Shown here: positions 1 through 6,472 of the stretch, piece after piece
Position numbering within the stretch: the stretch's first letter is position 1
How the letters are laid out: each line of letters starts with the position of its first letter
Source of the DNA: JAVBMB01 sp031552995
GTDB taxonomy: Bacteria; Bacillota; Clostridia; Oscillospirales; Butyricicoccaceae
NCBI GenBank assembly: GCA_031552995.1
Contig: JAVBMB010000088.1
Coordinates: 1 to 6,472 of the forward strand
DNA: 6,472 nt
Direction of reading: 5' to 3'
Notes under the pieces: model-generated
Told to the model about the DNA's origin: nothing
Database searches by the model: none
Seen by the model: the letters and a program-made list of their open reading frames with translations, nothing else
Translations under genes and position numbers: made by a program

Positions 1-276
1 GGTATCGAAACAGAAATATCTGACAGGGCAAGGCAGTCGGCGACCGAGATGTGTTCTTTCGTCGCGTTTATCAGCGTCATTCTGGCGTTTATGTACCTGC
101 TGCCCATCCCTGCGCTTGACGGAGGAAAGATACTGTTCCTGATTATAGAGGCCATACGGGGTAAACGCCTGAACGCAAAGATAGAGGGGTATGTTTCTCT
201 GGCCAGTATGGTATTGATACTAGGGCTGTTTGTGTATGTGACCTACAACGATATCGCGCGGATTGTGGCGGGCTGA
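1..276 (+). CDS. rseP: RseP/RasP-type site-2 intramembrane zinc metalloprotease, C-terminal fragment
   Basis: This is a partial gene: the frame is open from base 1 and ends at TGA 274-276, giving 91 residues. The start, the HExxH zinc site and the PDZ domain lie upstream of the window. The fragment has the family's second catalytic motif, LLPIPALDGG, with the metal-ligand Asp at fragment residue 40. It is flanked by a hydrophobic segment at about residues 18-37 and a last membrane helix at about 64-84, followed by the conserved ending VTYNDI. Site-2 proteases of peptidase family M50 (RseP in E. coli, RasP in B. subtilis) cut membrane-embedded substrates such as anti-sigma factors and remnant signal peptides in the cytoplasmic membrane. 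The gene ends one base before ispG, so the two are probably in one operon. The family assignment is firm; the substrates cannot be told from this fragment. Confidence 0.93.
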   Translation, partial: GIETEISDRARQSATEMCSFVAFISVILAFMYLLPIPALDGGKILFLIIEAIRGKRLNAKIEGYVSLASMVLILGLFVYVTYNDIARIVAG

Positions 277-277
277 A

Positions 278-1327
278 ATGAGCAGGAGGATTTATGCGGG
301 AGGCCTGCCGATTGGCGGCGGCGCGCCGGTTGTAGTGCAGTCGATGACGAATACAGATACGCGCGATGTTGAGGCAAGCACCGGGCAGATTGAGCGCCTC
401 GTCGCCGCCGGGTGCGGGCTTGTGCGCCTTGCCGTGCCGGATATGCAGGCCGCAGCGGCGCTTGGCGAGATAAAAAAGCGGGTCAATGTCCCGCTGTGCG
501 CCGATATTCATTTTGATTTTCGCCTGGCGCTGGCATCGCTTGAGGCCGGGGCGGACAAGATACGCATCAACCCCGGCAATATTGGGGGCGAGCCGAATAT
601 TCGCGCCGTTGCGAACGAGTGTAAGGCTCGAGGGGTTCCGATACGCGTCGGGGTAAACGGCGGTTCGGTGGACAGGGATATACGCGAGCGCTGCGGTGTC
701 GGGCCGCAGGCGCTTTGTGAAAGCGCTAAGCGCAACATTAGTGCGCTTGAGGCGTGCGGCTTTGACGACATATGTGTGTCGGTCAAGGCGTCGGGCGTCG
801 CCGACACGATTGAAGCGAACCGGATGCTCAGCCGCATGACCCGGCATCCGATTCATCTTGGCGTGACCGAGGCCGGGACCGAGTACATAGGTATCATTAA
901 ATCGGCCTCGGCCATCGCGCCGCTGCTGCTTGAGGGCATCGGCGACACTGTACGCGTATCGCTTACGGCAGACCCGGTGCGGGAAGTTAAGGCCGCGATA
1001 GGGATACTTAAAGCAATTGGCTTAAACAGCTGTGGGGCGAATATTATATCCTGCCCCACATGCGGAAGGACTCAGGTGGACTTGTTGCCGATTGCGCGGC
1101 AAATTGAGGACAGGCTGGCGGGCCTGAAGACAAAGCTTGATGTCGCCGTTATGGGCTGCGCCGTCAACGGGCCGGGCGAGGCACGCGAGGCCGATATCGG
1201 AGTGGCTTGCGGCAAAGGCGAGGGATTAATAATCAGCAAAGGTGAGATTGTGTGCAAGGTGCCGGAGGATGCGATTGTCGACCGGCTTATTGGGGAGATA
1301 GAGATGATGACAGGAGAACGGCTGTGA
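278..1327 (+). CDS. ispG: (E)-4-hydroxy-3-methylbut-2-enyl-diphosphate synthase (IspG/GcpE)
   Basis: IspG is the iron-sulfur enzyme of the MEP isoprenoid pathway that reductively opens 2-C-methyl-D-erythritol 2,4-cyclodiphosphate to HMBPP in the cytoplasm, using electrons from flavodoxin or ferredoxin. The protein has 349 residues, usual for the short bacterial form. The N-terminal TIM barrel shows VQSMTNTDTRD, ADIHFD, RINPGNIG and HLGVTEAG. The C-terminal cluster domain has SCPTCGRT and GCAVNGPGEAREADIG. The predicted [4Fe-4S] ligands are C259, C262, C294 and E301, with the same spacing as E. coli C270, C273, C305 and E312. ATG 278 is chosen because the family N-terminus (MxRR...PIGGGAP) begins there. 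An in-frame TTG at 263 would add five unconserved residues. No strong ribosome binding site precedes 278, so translation probably depends on coupling to rseP, one base upstream. The stop overlaps the polC start. Confidence 0.97.
   Translation: MSRRIYAGGLPIGGGAPVVVQSMTNTDTRDVEASTGQIERLVAAGCGLVRLAVPDMQAAAALGEIKKRVNVPLCADIHFDFRLALASLEAGADKIRINPGNIGGEPNIRAVANECKARGVPIRVGVNGGSVDRDIRERCGVGPQALCESAKRNISALEACGFDDICVSVKASGVADTIEANRMLSRMTRHPIHLGVTEAGTEYIGIIKSASAIAPLLLEGIGDTVRVSLTADPVREVKAAIGILKAIGLNSCGANIISCPTCGRTQVDLLPIARQIEDRLAGLKTKLDVAVMGCAVNGPGEAREADIGVACGKGEGLIISKGEIVCKVPEDAIVDRLIGEIEMMTGERL
1312..1316 (+). promoter_or_regulatory. Ribosome binding site for polC
   Basis: AGGAG lies inside the last codons of ispG, seven bases before GTG 1324. 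It decides the polC start: this GTG overlaps the ispG stop as GTGA. The alternative in-frame GTG at 1252 is deep inside ispG, and the 24 residues it would add are simply ispG sequence read in another frame. Confidence 0.85.
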
Positions 1328-4300
1328 GCGGGCCGGTATTCGGGCAGCTGTTCCCGGCGCTTGACGGCGCCGGGAACCCGGTTTTTAGCTGCGATGTTGC
1401 CGAAATACGTCAGAATGACAGGCGTCTTGTCGCCAAGCTTGTGGCGAAAGAGATAGTTGACGATGAGTTCCTCGGCGCCGCGCGGGAGCTTGTTGCCGCG
1501 CAACCGGGAGGACAGGAGCTTGACCTCGAAATCCGGTACGCGCTTTGTGAGCTTGATGAGCGCGCGTGCGAGCTGCTTAGAACCGCGCTGGCGGCGAAGT
1601 ACCCCTCGGTGTCGGCTGCGATTGCCGGCGCCGAGATTAAAGGCGAGAACAACAAGCTGCATATAACACTGAGCGAGCGTTTTTCGGCCGACAGAATTGA
1701 ACATCTTGCCGAGACGCTTGAAAAAGAGGCGCACGGCTTGCTTGGTATGCATATCAAGATAAAGACGCATGTGCGCGGCGACAATGCCGTATCGTTCGAG
1801 GAGGAACGCGAGCGTTTGCTTGTTGATATCAGCAAGCGTGCCGCTGCGGAATCCTTGGCGAATGCCGGTGCGCCTGCCGCGCAGAACCCCGGTGAAAAAT
1901 CGTGGGTCAAAAAGAAAAAATCCCGCGCGGGCGGGATTACATTCAACGCCGGTGACAAGACGGCGGTATACGGCCGCCCGGTGGCGCGCGCGGTGGATAA
2001 AATCGGGGAGTTATCGGTGGAGTCAGGCAAGGTGTGCGTCAGCGGAGAGGTGTGCAGCGCCGAAAAGCGCAAGCTGAACAGCGGCGACAAAAGCGTGTTT
2101 TCGTTTGATTTGTATGACGGCACCGGGACGATGAGGGTGACAAAGTTCTTTGACAGCGAAGAGGCCGACATGCTTGAGGAATCCGTGCTGCCAGGGATGT
2201 GGTTCACCGTGCAGGGGCAGGTAGCCTATTCTCAGTTCGAACGGCAGGATTACATAGCGCCGACGGCTATAGTTCCTATGGACAAGCCTGTGCGCCGCGA
2301 CAGCGCAAAGGAAAAGCGCGTCGAGCTGCATTTGCATACAAAAATGTCGGCTATGGATTCGGTGTGCGATGTGCAGAAGGTGATGGAGCTTGCCGCAGAT
2401 ATGGGGCATCCGGCAATCGCGATAACCGACCACGGCGTCGTTCAGGCGTATCCCGACGTGGTGAAAGCTTTGAAAAAGCTGAAAAAGGCGGGCAAAACAA
2501 TAAAGCCGCTTTACGGCGTCGAGGCGTACTGCATAAATGATATCCGCAAGGACCTTGTCGTCAAAGGCAGCTGCGAGCGAGGTATCGACGATGAAATCGT
2601 CGTCTTCGACCTTGAGACGACGGGGCTGAACCCGCGCGAGTGCGAGATAATTGAAATAGCGGCGCTTAAAAGAAAAAACGGCGAGACGGTCGGCAGCTTC
2701 CACAGCCTTATAAAGCCGAGGAACCCGATACCGCACAAGATAACAGAGCTGACCGGCATTTCGGACGCGACGGTAAAAAGCGCCAGACCGGTTGATGAGG
2801 TGCTGCCGGAGTTCCTGGATTTTATCGGCGGCTGCCCTCTGTGCGCGCACAATGCAGATTTTGATATCGCGTTTTTGTCGGCGGCGTGTGCCGCGCTGGG
2901 CACTGCGCGGCAGTTCTGCTCCATAGATACGCTGGGGCTGGCGCGCGCAATGATGCCTCAGCTGGCAAAGCATAGGCTGAACGATGTCGCCGCCGCGATG
3001 GGGCTGACGTTCCGCCATCACCGCGCCGACGAGGACACCGCTGTGCTTGCCGTGATATTTGCGCGGCTGATGGACATGCTGACAAGCGGGAGGCAGATTG
3101 AGAAAATCAGCGAGATAAACGGCGCCGTCAAGGCGTCGATGAGCGGGCTGACGCCCGCCGGCGAGCGGGCGCATCCTTACCACACGATTATTCTGGCAAA
3201 GAACAAAGAGGGGCTGACAGCGCTGTACCGCATGGTGTCGGACGCGCATCTAAAATATTACAGCTCGAAAAGGCCTATTATACCGATGTCGCTGCTGGCC
3301 GGCTGCCGGGAAAACCTTATAATCGGCTCGGCGTGCGAGGCGGGGGAGCTGTTTTCGTCCATAGTTGCCGGGGCGGGGTTCGATACATTAAAGGATATCG
3401 CGGAGTTTTACGACTTTTTGGAGATTCAGCCGATTGGCAACAACAGGTTTCTTATTGCAAACGGCAAGGCGTCGGGCGAAAAGCAGCTGATGGACTTCAA
3501 CCGTACGGTCGTGCGCATAGGCGAGCGGCTTAATAAGCCGGTGTGCGCGACGTGCGATGTGCATTTCCTCGAACCGGAACATGCGGTTTATCGCGAAATA
3601 CTGATGACGGCAAACGGCTTTTCCGACGCTTCGAATCAGGCGCCGCTGTACTATCGCTCGACGGATGAAATGCTTAAAGAGTTCGACTATCTCGGCCGTG
3701 ACAAGGCGTTTGAAGTTGTTGTAGCCAACACAAACATGATTGCCGGCATGTGCGAGGAAATTGAGCCCCTTATGCAGGGCACATACCCGCCGCGCGTCGA
3801 AGGCTCGGCAGAGGAAATCGAGCGCAGGGCGAGAGAGCGTGCGATGGAGCTGTACGGCGTAGACGGCAAGCTGCCGGATATCGTTGCCGACAGGCTTGAA
3901 ACCGAGCTGACGCCGATAATTAAAAACGGCTTTGATGTTATGTATGTAATCGCCCGGAAGCTGGTTGCGCTGTCGAATGCCGACGGATATGTCGTCGGGT
4001 CGCGCGGGTCGGTAGGCTCATCGTTTGTGGCGTTTTTGACGGGCATAACCGAAGTCAATGCGCTTCAGCCGCACTACAGATGCGGCAAGTGCCGGCATTC
4101 GATATTTGAAGAGCAGCATACCGCGCGCACCGGTGTTGACCTGCCGGATATGGTCTGCCCAGTCTGCGCGGAGAAAATGATTAAGGATGGGTTCAGCATA
4201 CCGTTTGCGACATTTTTGGGTTTCGACGCCGACAAGGCACCGGATATAGATTTGAACTTTTCGGGCGAATATCAGGCGCAGATACACCGGCAGACGATAG

Positions 4301-5709
4301 AGATGTTTGGCGTCGAGCAGGTGTTCAAGGCCGGCACTATAAGCGGTATTCAGGACAAGACGGCATACGGATATGTAAAGCATTTTGCCGAGGAAAAAGG
4401 CATAGAGCTGACAAAGGCGGAGAGCAACCGCCTTGTGCAGGGCATTTCGGGTGTCAAGCGGACGACAGGCCAGCACCCCGGCGGGCTGATAATCGTGCCG
4501 CAGGGGCGGACGATATACGAGTTCACTCCGGTGCAGCACCCGGCGGATGACGCCGACTCGACTATAATCACGACACATTTCGACTTTAATGCCATACACG
4601 ATAACCTGCTTAAGCTTGACTTGCTTGGGCACGACGACCCGACGATGCTGCGCAGGCTTTATGACTTGAGCGGTATAGACCCGACTGCGGTGCCGCTTGA
4701 CGACAGTGAGACGATGAGGATATTTACCGAGCTTGACGCGCTTGGCATAGAGACGGATGACATACTTGAGAGAACGGGCTGCGCCGGCATACCGGAGTTT
4801 GGCACAAAGTTTGTCAGGGGGATGCTTACCGAGACAAAGCCGCATTCGTTCGACGGGCTTATCAGGATATCCGGCCTGTCGCACGGCACAAACGTCTGGC
4901 GGTATAACGCGCAGGACATTGTAAAAAAAGGCGTCGGTACGCTGGACGACCTGATATGCGCGCGCGATGATATCACGCTGTATCTCATTGAGATGGGGCT
5001 TGAGCCGAAGCTTGCGTTCACGATATCCGAAACGGTGCGAAAGGGCAACCGCCTTATGCCCGAATGGATAGAGTCGATGCTTGAAGCGAACGTTCCCGAG
5101 TGGTATATAGAGTCGTGCAAAAAGATTCAGTACCTCTTCCCCCGGGCGCACGCGGTGGCCTACGTCATGATGGCGTTCCGCATTGCGTGGTTCAAGGTAC
5201 ACAGGCCGCTGGAGTTCTATTGCGCGTATTTTTCGGTTCGCGCGCCGAAGTTTGACGCGCTGAGCATGATTTATGGCGATGAGGCGGTGTGCAAGCGGTA
5301 CCGGGAGCTTAAAGCGAAGTCATCCTATGTTGACGCCGAGACGAATGTAAAAGAAAAGCTGACATCGGCCGAGGAGGATACGCTGATTACGCTTGAGGTG
5401 TGCCACGAGTTCTATAAGCGCGGGTTTACTTTTGCGCCTATGGACATATATAAGTCGGAGGTCAAAAACTTTTACATCGAGGACGGACGTATCGTGCCTC
5501 CGCTGATGGCTGTGCCAGGGCTTGGCGAGGGCGCGGCGCAGGGCATAGAAAACGCGCGCAGGCGCGGGCCGTTTACATCGGAGGAAGATATCCTGTCGCG
5601 GTGCGACAGGCTGTCGTCGACAAACCTGGACAAGCTTAGAGAGTGCGGGGCGCTGAGCGGATTGCCGAAATCTGAACAGTTAGACCTGTTTGATTTGCTG
5701 GGTTTTTGA
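1324..5709 (+). CDS. polC: DNA polymerase III alpha subunit, Gram-positive PolC type with built-in 3'-5' exonuclease
   Basis: This is the main replicative DNA polymerase of low-GC Gram-positive bacteria. It has 1461 residues, close to the roughly 1440 of B. subtilis. The order is a divergent N-terminal region (1-230) ending in a Lys-rich linker (WVKKKKSR), an OB fold (about 237-320), and a PHP domain split by the exonuclease (about 333-425 and 600-770; H336, H338, D369, H370, E400, D745, H747). The DEDDh proofreading exonuclease has D429 and E431 in FDLETTG, D514 in HNADFD, and H566 and D571. The polymerase core has RGSVGSS (894-900), a zinc finger (C920, C923, C945, C948), catalytic D974 and D976 in PDIDLNFSGEYQ, KRTTGQHPGG (1045-1054) and D1099 in LLKLDLLGHDDP. 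A helix-hairpin-helix segment follows (about 1396-1425), then the clamp-binding peptide QLDLF (1452-1456) near the C-terminus. The GTG start is preceded by AGGAG and overlaps the ispG stop. All catalytic motifs are present. The fingers motif departs from the usual form (N1190, R1193, Y1194). Confidence 0.98.
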   Translation: MSGPVFGQLFPALDGAGNPVFSCDVAEIRQNDRRLVAKLVAKEIVDDEFLGAARELVAAQPGGQELDLEIRYALCELDERACELLRTALAAKYPSVSAAIAGAEIKGENNKLHITLSERFSADRIEHLAETLEKEAHGLLGMHIKIKTHVRGDNAVSFEEERERLLVDISKRAAAESLANAGAPAAQNPGEKSWVKKKKSRAGGITFNAGDKTAVYGRPVARAVDKIGELSVESGKVCVSGEVCSAEKRKLNSGDKSVFSFDLYDGTGTMRVTKFFDSEEADMLEESVLPGMWFTVQGQVAYSQFERQDYIAPTAIVPMDKPVRRDSAKEKRVELHLHTKMSAMDSVCDVQKVMELAADMGHPAIAITDHGVVQAYPDVVKALKKLKKAGKTIKPLYGVEAYCINDIRKDLVVKGSCERGIDDEIVVFDLETTGLNPRECEIIEIAALKRKNGETVGSFHSLIKPRNPIPHKITELTGISDATVKSARPVDEVLPEFLDFIGGCPLCAHNADFDIAFLSAACAALGTARQFCSIDTLGLARAMMPQLAKHRLNDVAAAMGLTFRHHRADEDTAVLAVIFARLMDMLTSGRQIEKISEINGAVKASMSGLTPAGERAHPYHTIILAKNKEGLTALYRMVSDAHLKYYSSKRPIIPMSLLAGCRENLIIGSACEAGELFSSIVAGAGFDTLKDIAEFYDFLEIQPIGNNRFLIANGKASGEKQLMDFNRTVVRIGERLNKPVCATCDVHFLEPEHAVYREILMTANGFSDASNQAPLYYRSTDEMLKEFDYLGRDKAFEVVVANTNMIAGMCEEIEPLMQGTYPPRVEGSAEEIERRARERAMELYGVDGKLPDIVADRLETELTPIIKNGFDVMYVIARKLVALSNADGYVVGSRGSVGSSFVAFLTGITEVNALQPHYRCGKCRHSIFEEQHTARTGVDLPDMVCPVCAEKMIKDGFSIPFATFLGFDADKAPDIDLNFSGEYQAQIHRQTIEMFGVEQVFKAGTISGIQDKTAYGYVKHFAEEKGIELTKAESNRLVQGISGVKRTTGQHPGGLIIVPQGRTIYEFTPVQHPADDADSTIITTHFDFNAIHDNLLKLDLLGHDDPTMLRRLYDLSGIDPTAVPLDDSETMRIFTELDALGIETDDILERTGCAGIPEFGTKFVRGMLTETKPHSFDGLIRISGLSHGTNVWRYNAQDIVKKGVGTLDDLICARDDITLYLIEMGLEPKLAFTISETVRKGNRLMPEWIESMLEANVPEWYIESCKKIQYLFPRAHAVAYVMMAFRIAWFKVHRPLEFYCAYFSVRAPKFDALSMIYGDEAVCKRYRELKAKSSYVDAETNVKEKLTSAEEDTLITLEVCHEFYKRGFTFAPMDIYKSEVKNFYIEDGRIVPPLMAVPGLGEGAAQGIENARRRGPFTSEEDILSRCDRLSSTNLDKLRECGALSGLPKSEQLDLFDLLGF

Positions 5710-5723
5710 GCAACACTACCGAA

Positions 5724-5735
5724 TATTACATAATA
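5724..5735. repeat. Short AT-rich palindrome (TATTA-CA-TAATA)
   Basis: The arms TATTA and TAATA are perfect inverted copies separated by CA. The element lies about 25 bp upstream of the -35 box of the CoA-transferase promoter. It could be an upstream protein-binding site, but such short AT-rich dyads also arise by chance in AT-rich spacers. Confidence 0.3.
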
Positions 5736-5748
5736 CAACGTAAATGTG

Positions 5749-5759
5749 TTGTCTGACAA
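5749..5759. repeat. Palindrome TTGTC-T-GACAA abutting the -35 box; possible operator
   Basis: The 5-bp arms TTGTC and GACAA are perfect inverted copies around one central base. The element ends directly next to the -35 hexamer at 5760. This is a common position for an activator or repressor site. I do not recognise the regulator. It lacks the TTGT(G/T)AA-N4-TT(C/A)ACAA form of a Rex site. Confidence 0.35.
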
Positions 5760-5788
5760 TTGACGCTGCACGATTTTTGATGTATTAT
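5760..5788 (+). promoter_or_regulatory. Sigma-A (sigma-70 type) promoter for the CoA-transferase gene
   Basis: The -35 box TTGACG (5760-5765) and the -10 box TATTAT (5783-5788) each match five of six consensus bases and are separated by the optimal 17 bp. Transcription would start near 5795, giving a leader of roughly 45 bases before ATG 5840. The site is in the AT-rich spacer and oriented toward the CoA-transferase gene, which indicates transcription independent of the upstream rseP-ispG-polC group. Confidence 0.75.
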
Positions 5789-5827
5789 AAACTGCATATG
5801 GGTGAACATATCCCAGAGCTATACATT

Positions 5828-5833
5828 AAGGAG
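5828..5833 (+). promoter_or_regulatory. Ribosome binding site for the CoA-transferase gene
   Basis: AAGGAG lies six bases before ATG 5840, a strong Shine-Dalgarno match. It favours 5840 over the in-frame ATG at 5798, which has no such site and lies almost at the predicted transcription start. Confidence 0.85.
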
Positions 5834-5839
5834 ATACTT

Positions 5840-6472
5840 ATGAGCGACTGGAAAGCATCATACGCAGCCAAGCTGACTACGGCGGAGCAGGCTATAAAGC
5901 TGATAAAATCGGGCGACAATGTTGTTTTATCTCAAAGCGCCTCTGCGCCGAAGCTTATCATTGACACACTGGCAAAACACAAGGACGACTACACCGACGT
6001 CAAGGTGTTTAATGTGCTTAATCTTGGGGACATGCCGCTTACTCACGCCGAGATGATGGGGCATTTTCGCCACAGTACAATATTTGCGGGCGCGAACCGC
6101 GCCGACATCAACGACGGATATTCAGATTACAGGCCGATACACTTCCACAAGGTGCCGTCGCACGTCGGCGGCGCAATCGGCTGTGATGTAGCGGTGCTTG
6201 GCATGACGCGTCCCGATGAGGACGGCTATTGCAGCCTCAGCCTCGGCGTTGATTACTCTATAAAAGCGGCTAAGGTGGCGAAAATCGTCATTGCCGAGCT
6301 TAACGACAGATTTCCATACACATACGGCAACAGCAGGATACACATTGACGAGGTCGACTGCATCGTCGAGAGTTCTTATGACCCGACGGTGATGCCGGCG
6401 CCGGTTATCGGAGAGGACGAGCTTGCTGTGGGCCGGCACTGTGCAAAGCTGATAAACGACGGTGTCACGATG
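5840..6472 (+). CDS. CoA-transferase of the 4-hydroxybutyrate/acetyl-CoA hydrolase-transferase family, N-terminal part
   Basis: The frame is open for 211 codons and runs off the window end; family members are about 430-450 residues. The N-terminus (DWKASY...LTTAEQAIKLIKSGD) and the later blocks IHFHKVPS (100-107), PDEDGYCSLSLGVDYS (125-140), AKIVIAELND (147-156) and GRHCAKLINDG (198-208) follow the pattern of clostridial 4-hydroxybutyrate CoA-transferase (AbfT/Cat2) as I remember it. Such enzymes move CoA between an acyl-CoA and acetate or another carboxylate in fermentation, through a glutamyl-CoA intermediate. The catalytic Glu and the GxGxxP loop lie just beyond the window, so activity cannot be checked. 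No signal peptide is visible; a cytoplasmic enzyme is expected. Substrate is uncertain: 4-hydroxybutyrate, butyrate, another acyl group, or acetyl-CoA hydrolysis are all possible. The segment SQSASAP (31-37) departs from the AbfT pattern HxxxEP. It has its own promoter and ribosome binding site. Confidence 0.88.
   Translation, partial: MSDWKASYAAKLTTAEQAIKLIKSGDNVVLSQSASAPKLIIDTLAKHKDDYTDVKVFNVLNLGDMPLTHAEMMGHFRHSTIFAGANRADINDGYSDYRPIHFHKVPSHVGGAIGCDVAVLGMTRPDEDGYCSLSLGVDYSIKAAKVAKIVIAELNDRFPYTYGNSRIHIDEVDCIVESSYDPTVMPAPVIGEDELAVGRHCAKLINDGVTM

Larger units (their letters stand above)
5710..5839. other. Intergenic region between polC and the CoA-transferase gene
   Basis: This AT-rich spacer contrasts with the GC-richer genes around it. 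It holds two short palindromes, a sigma-A-type promoter and a ribosome binding site, listed separately. No GC-rich stem followed by a T-run is present after the polC stop. The TTTTT at 5774-5778 has no stem before it and lies in the promoter spacer. polC transcripts may therefore read through into the next gene or end by another mechanism. No small RNA gene or riboswitch was recognised. Confidence 0.7.

Noticed and set aside
143..856. Antisense open frame (237 codons) over rseP and ispG
   Set aside because: It covers two clear conserved genes and its translation has no motif; it is a shadow of the coding frame.
1252..1323. Upstream GTG start extending polC by 24 residues
   Set aside because: The extension is entirely within ispG, has no ribosome binding site, and GTG 1324 has AGGAG at good spacing.
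2596..3060. Exonuclease domain inside the polC PHP domain as a possible insertion or fusion
   Set aside because: This nested arrangement is the normal architecture of Gram-positive PolC, not an odd acquisition.
2023..3249. Long antisense open frame (408 codons) within polC
   Set aside because: It lies wholly inside the intact polC exonuclease/PHP coding region on the opposite strand, its translation is rich in Arg, His and Cys with no family motif, and such frames are common opposite GC-rich genes.
4018..5202. Long antisense open frame (394 codons) opposite the PolC palm and fingers
   Set aside because: Same reasoning: it mirrors a strongly conserved gene, shows no recognisable domain, and no promoter or ribosome binding site supports it.
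5735..5778. Possible Rho-independent terminator after polC (ACAAC/GTTGT hairpin at 5735-5752, T-run at 5774-5778)
   Set aside because: The stem is only five AT-rich pairs with an eight-base loop, and the T-run is more than 20 bases away, inside the promoter spacer.
5799..5815. TGGG...CCCA hairpin in the CoA-transferase leader
   Set aside because: Four base pairs around a nine-base loop are too weak to call a regulatory structure or riboswitch.

Overview
The window holds four genes on the + strand. It is the 3' end of a conserved cluster for envelope proteolysis, isoprenoid synthesis and replication, followed by the start of a separate metabolic gene. The order is the C-terminus of an RseP/RasP-type site-2 protease (1-276), ispG (278-1327), polC (1324-5709), and the N-terminal 211 codons of a CoA-transferase of the 4-hydroxybutyrate/acetate family (5840 to the window end).

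A PolC-type replicative polymerase, with the proofreading exonuclease inserted in the PHP domain, points to a Bacillota (Firmicutes) genome. From memory of these genomes, ispG between rseP and polC is typical of Clostridia, while Bacillus has proS in that place. Many codons end in G or C, yet ATA (Ile) and AGG (Arg) are also common. Together with the fermentation-type CoA-transferase, this suggests a moderate-GC anaerobic clostridial bacterium. The genus cannot be read from this window.

Region 1-5709 is very compact. One base separates rseP from ispG, and the ispG stop overlaps the GTG start of polC by four bases (GTGA). The three genes are therefore very likely co-transcribed and translationally coupled. 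All motifs I could check in IspG (three cluster Cys plus Glu) and PolC (PHP His/Asp, DEDDh exonuclease, three palm Asp, four zinc Cys, C-terminal clamp-binding peptide) are intact.

Region 5710-5839 is the only intergenic space. It is AT-rich, has no convincing Rho-independent terminator, and carries a good sigma-A-type promoter (TTGACG, 17 bp, TATTAT), two short palindromes upstream of it and a strong AAGGAG ribosome binding site. The CoA-transferase is thus probably an independent unit joined to the end of the older cluster, at the place where rimP-nusA often sits.

I found no mobile element, CRISPR array, RNA gene or obviously new system. The findings are modest: residue changes in normally conserved motifs, a synteny break, and small regulatory or translational oddities.
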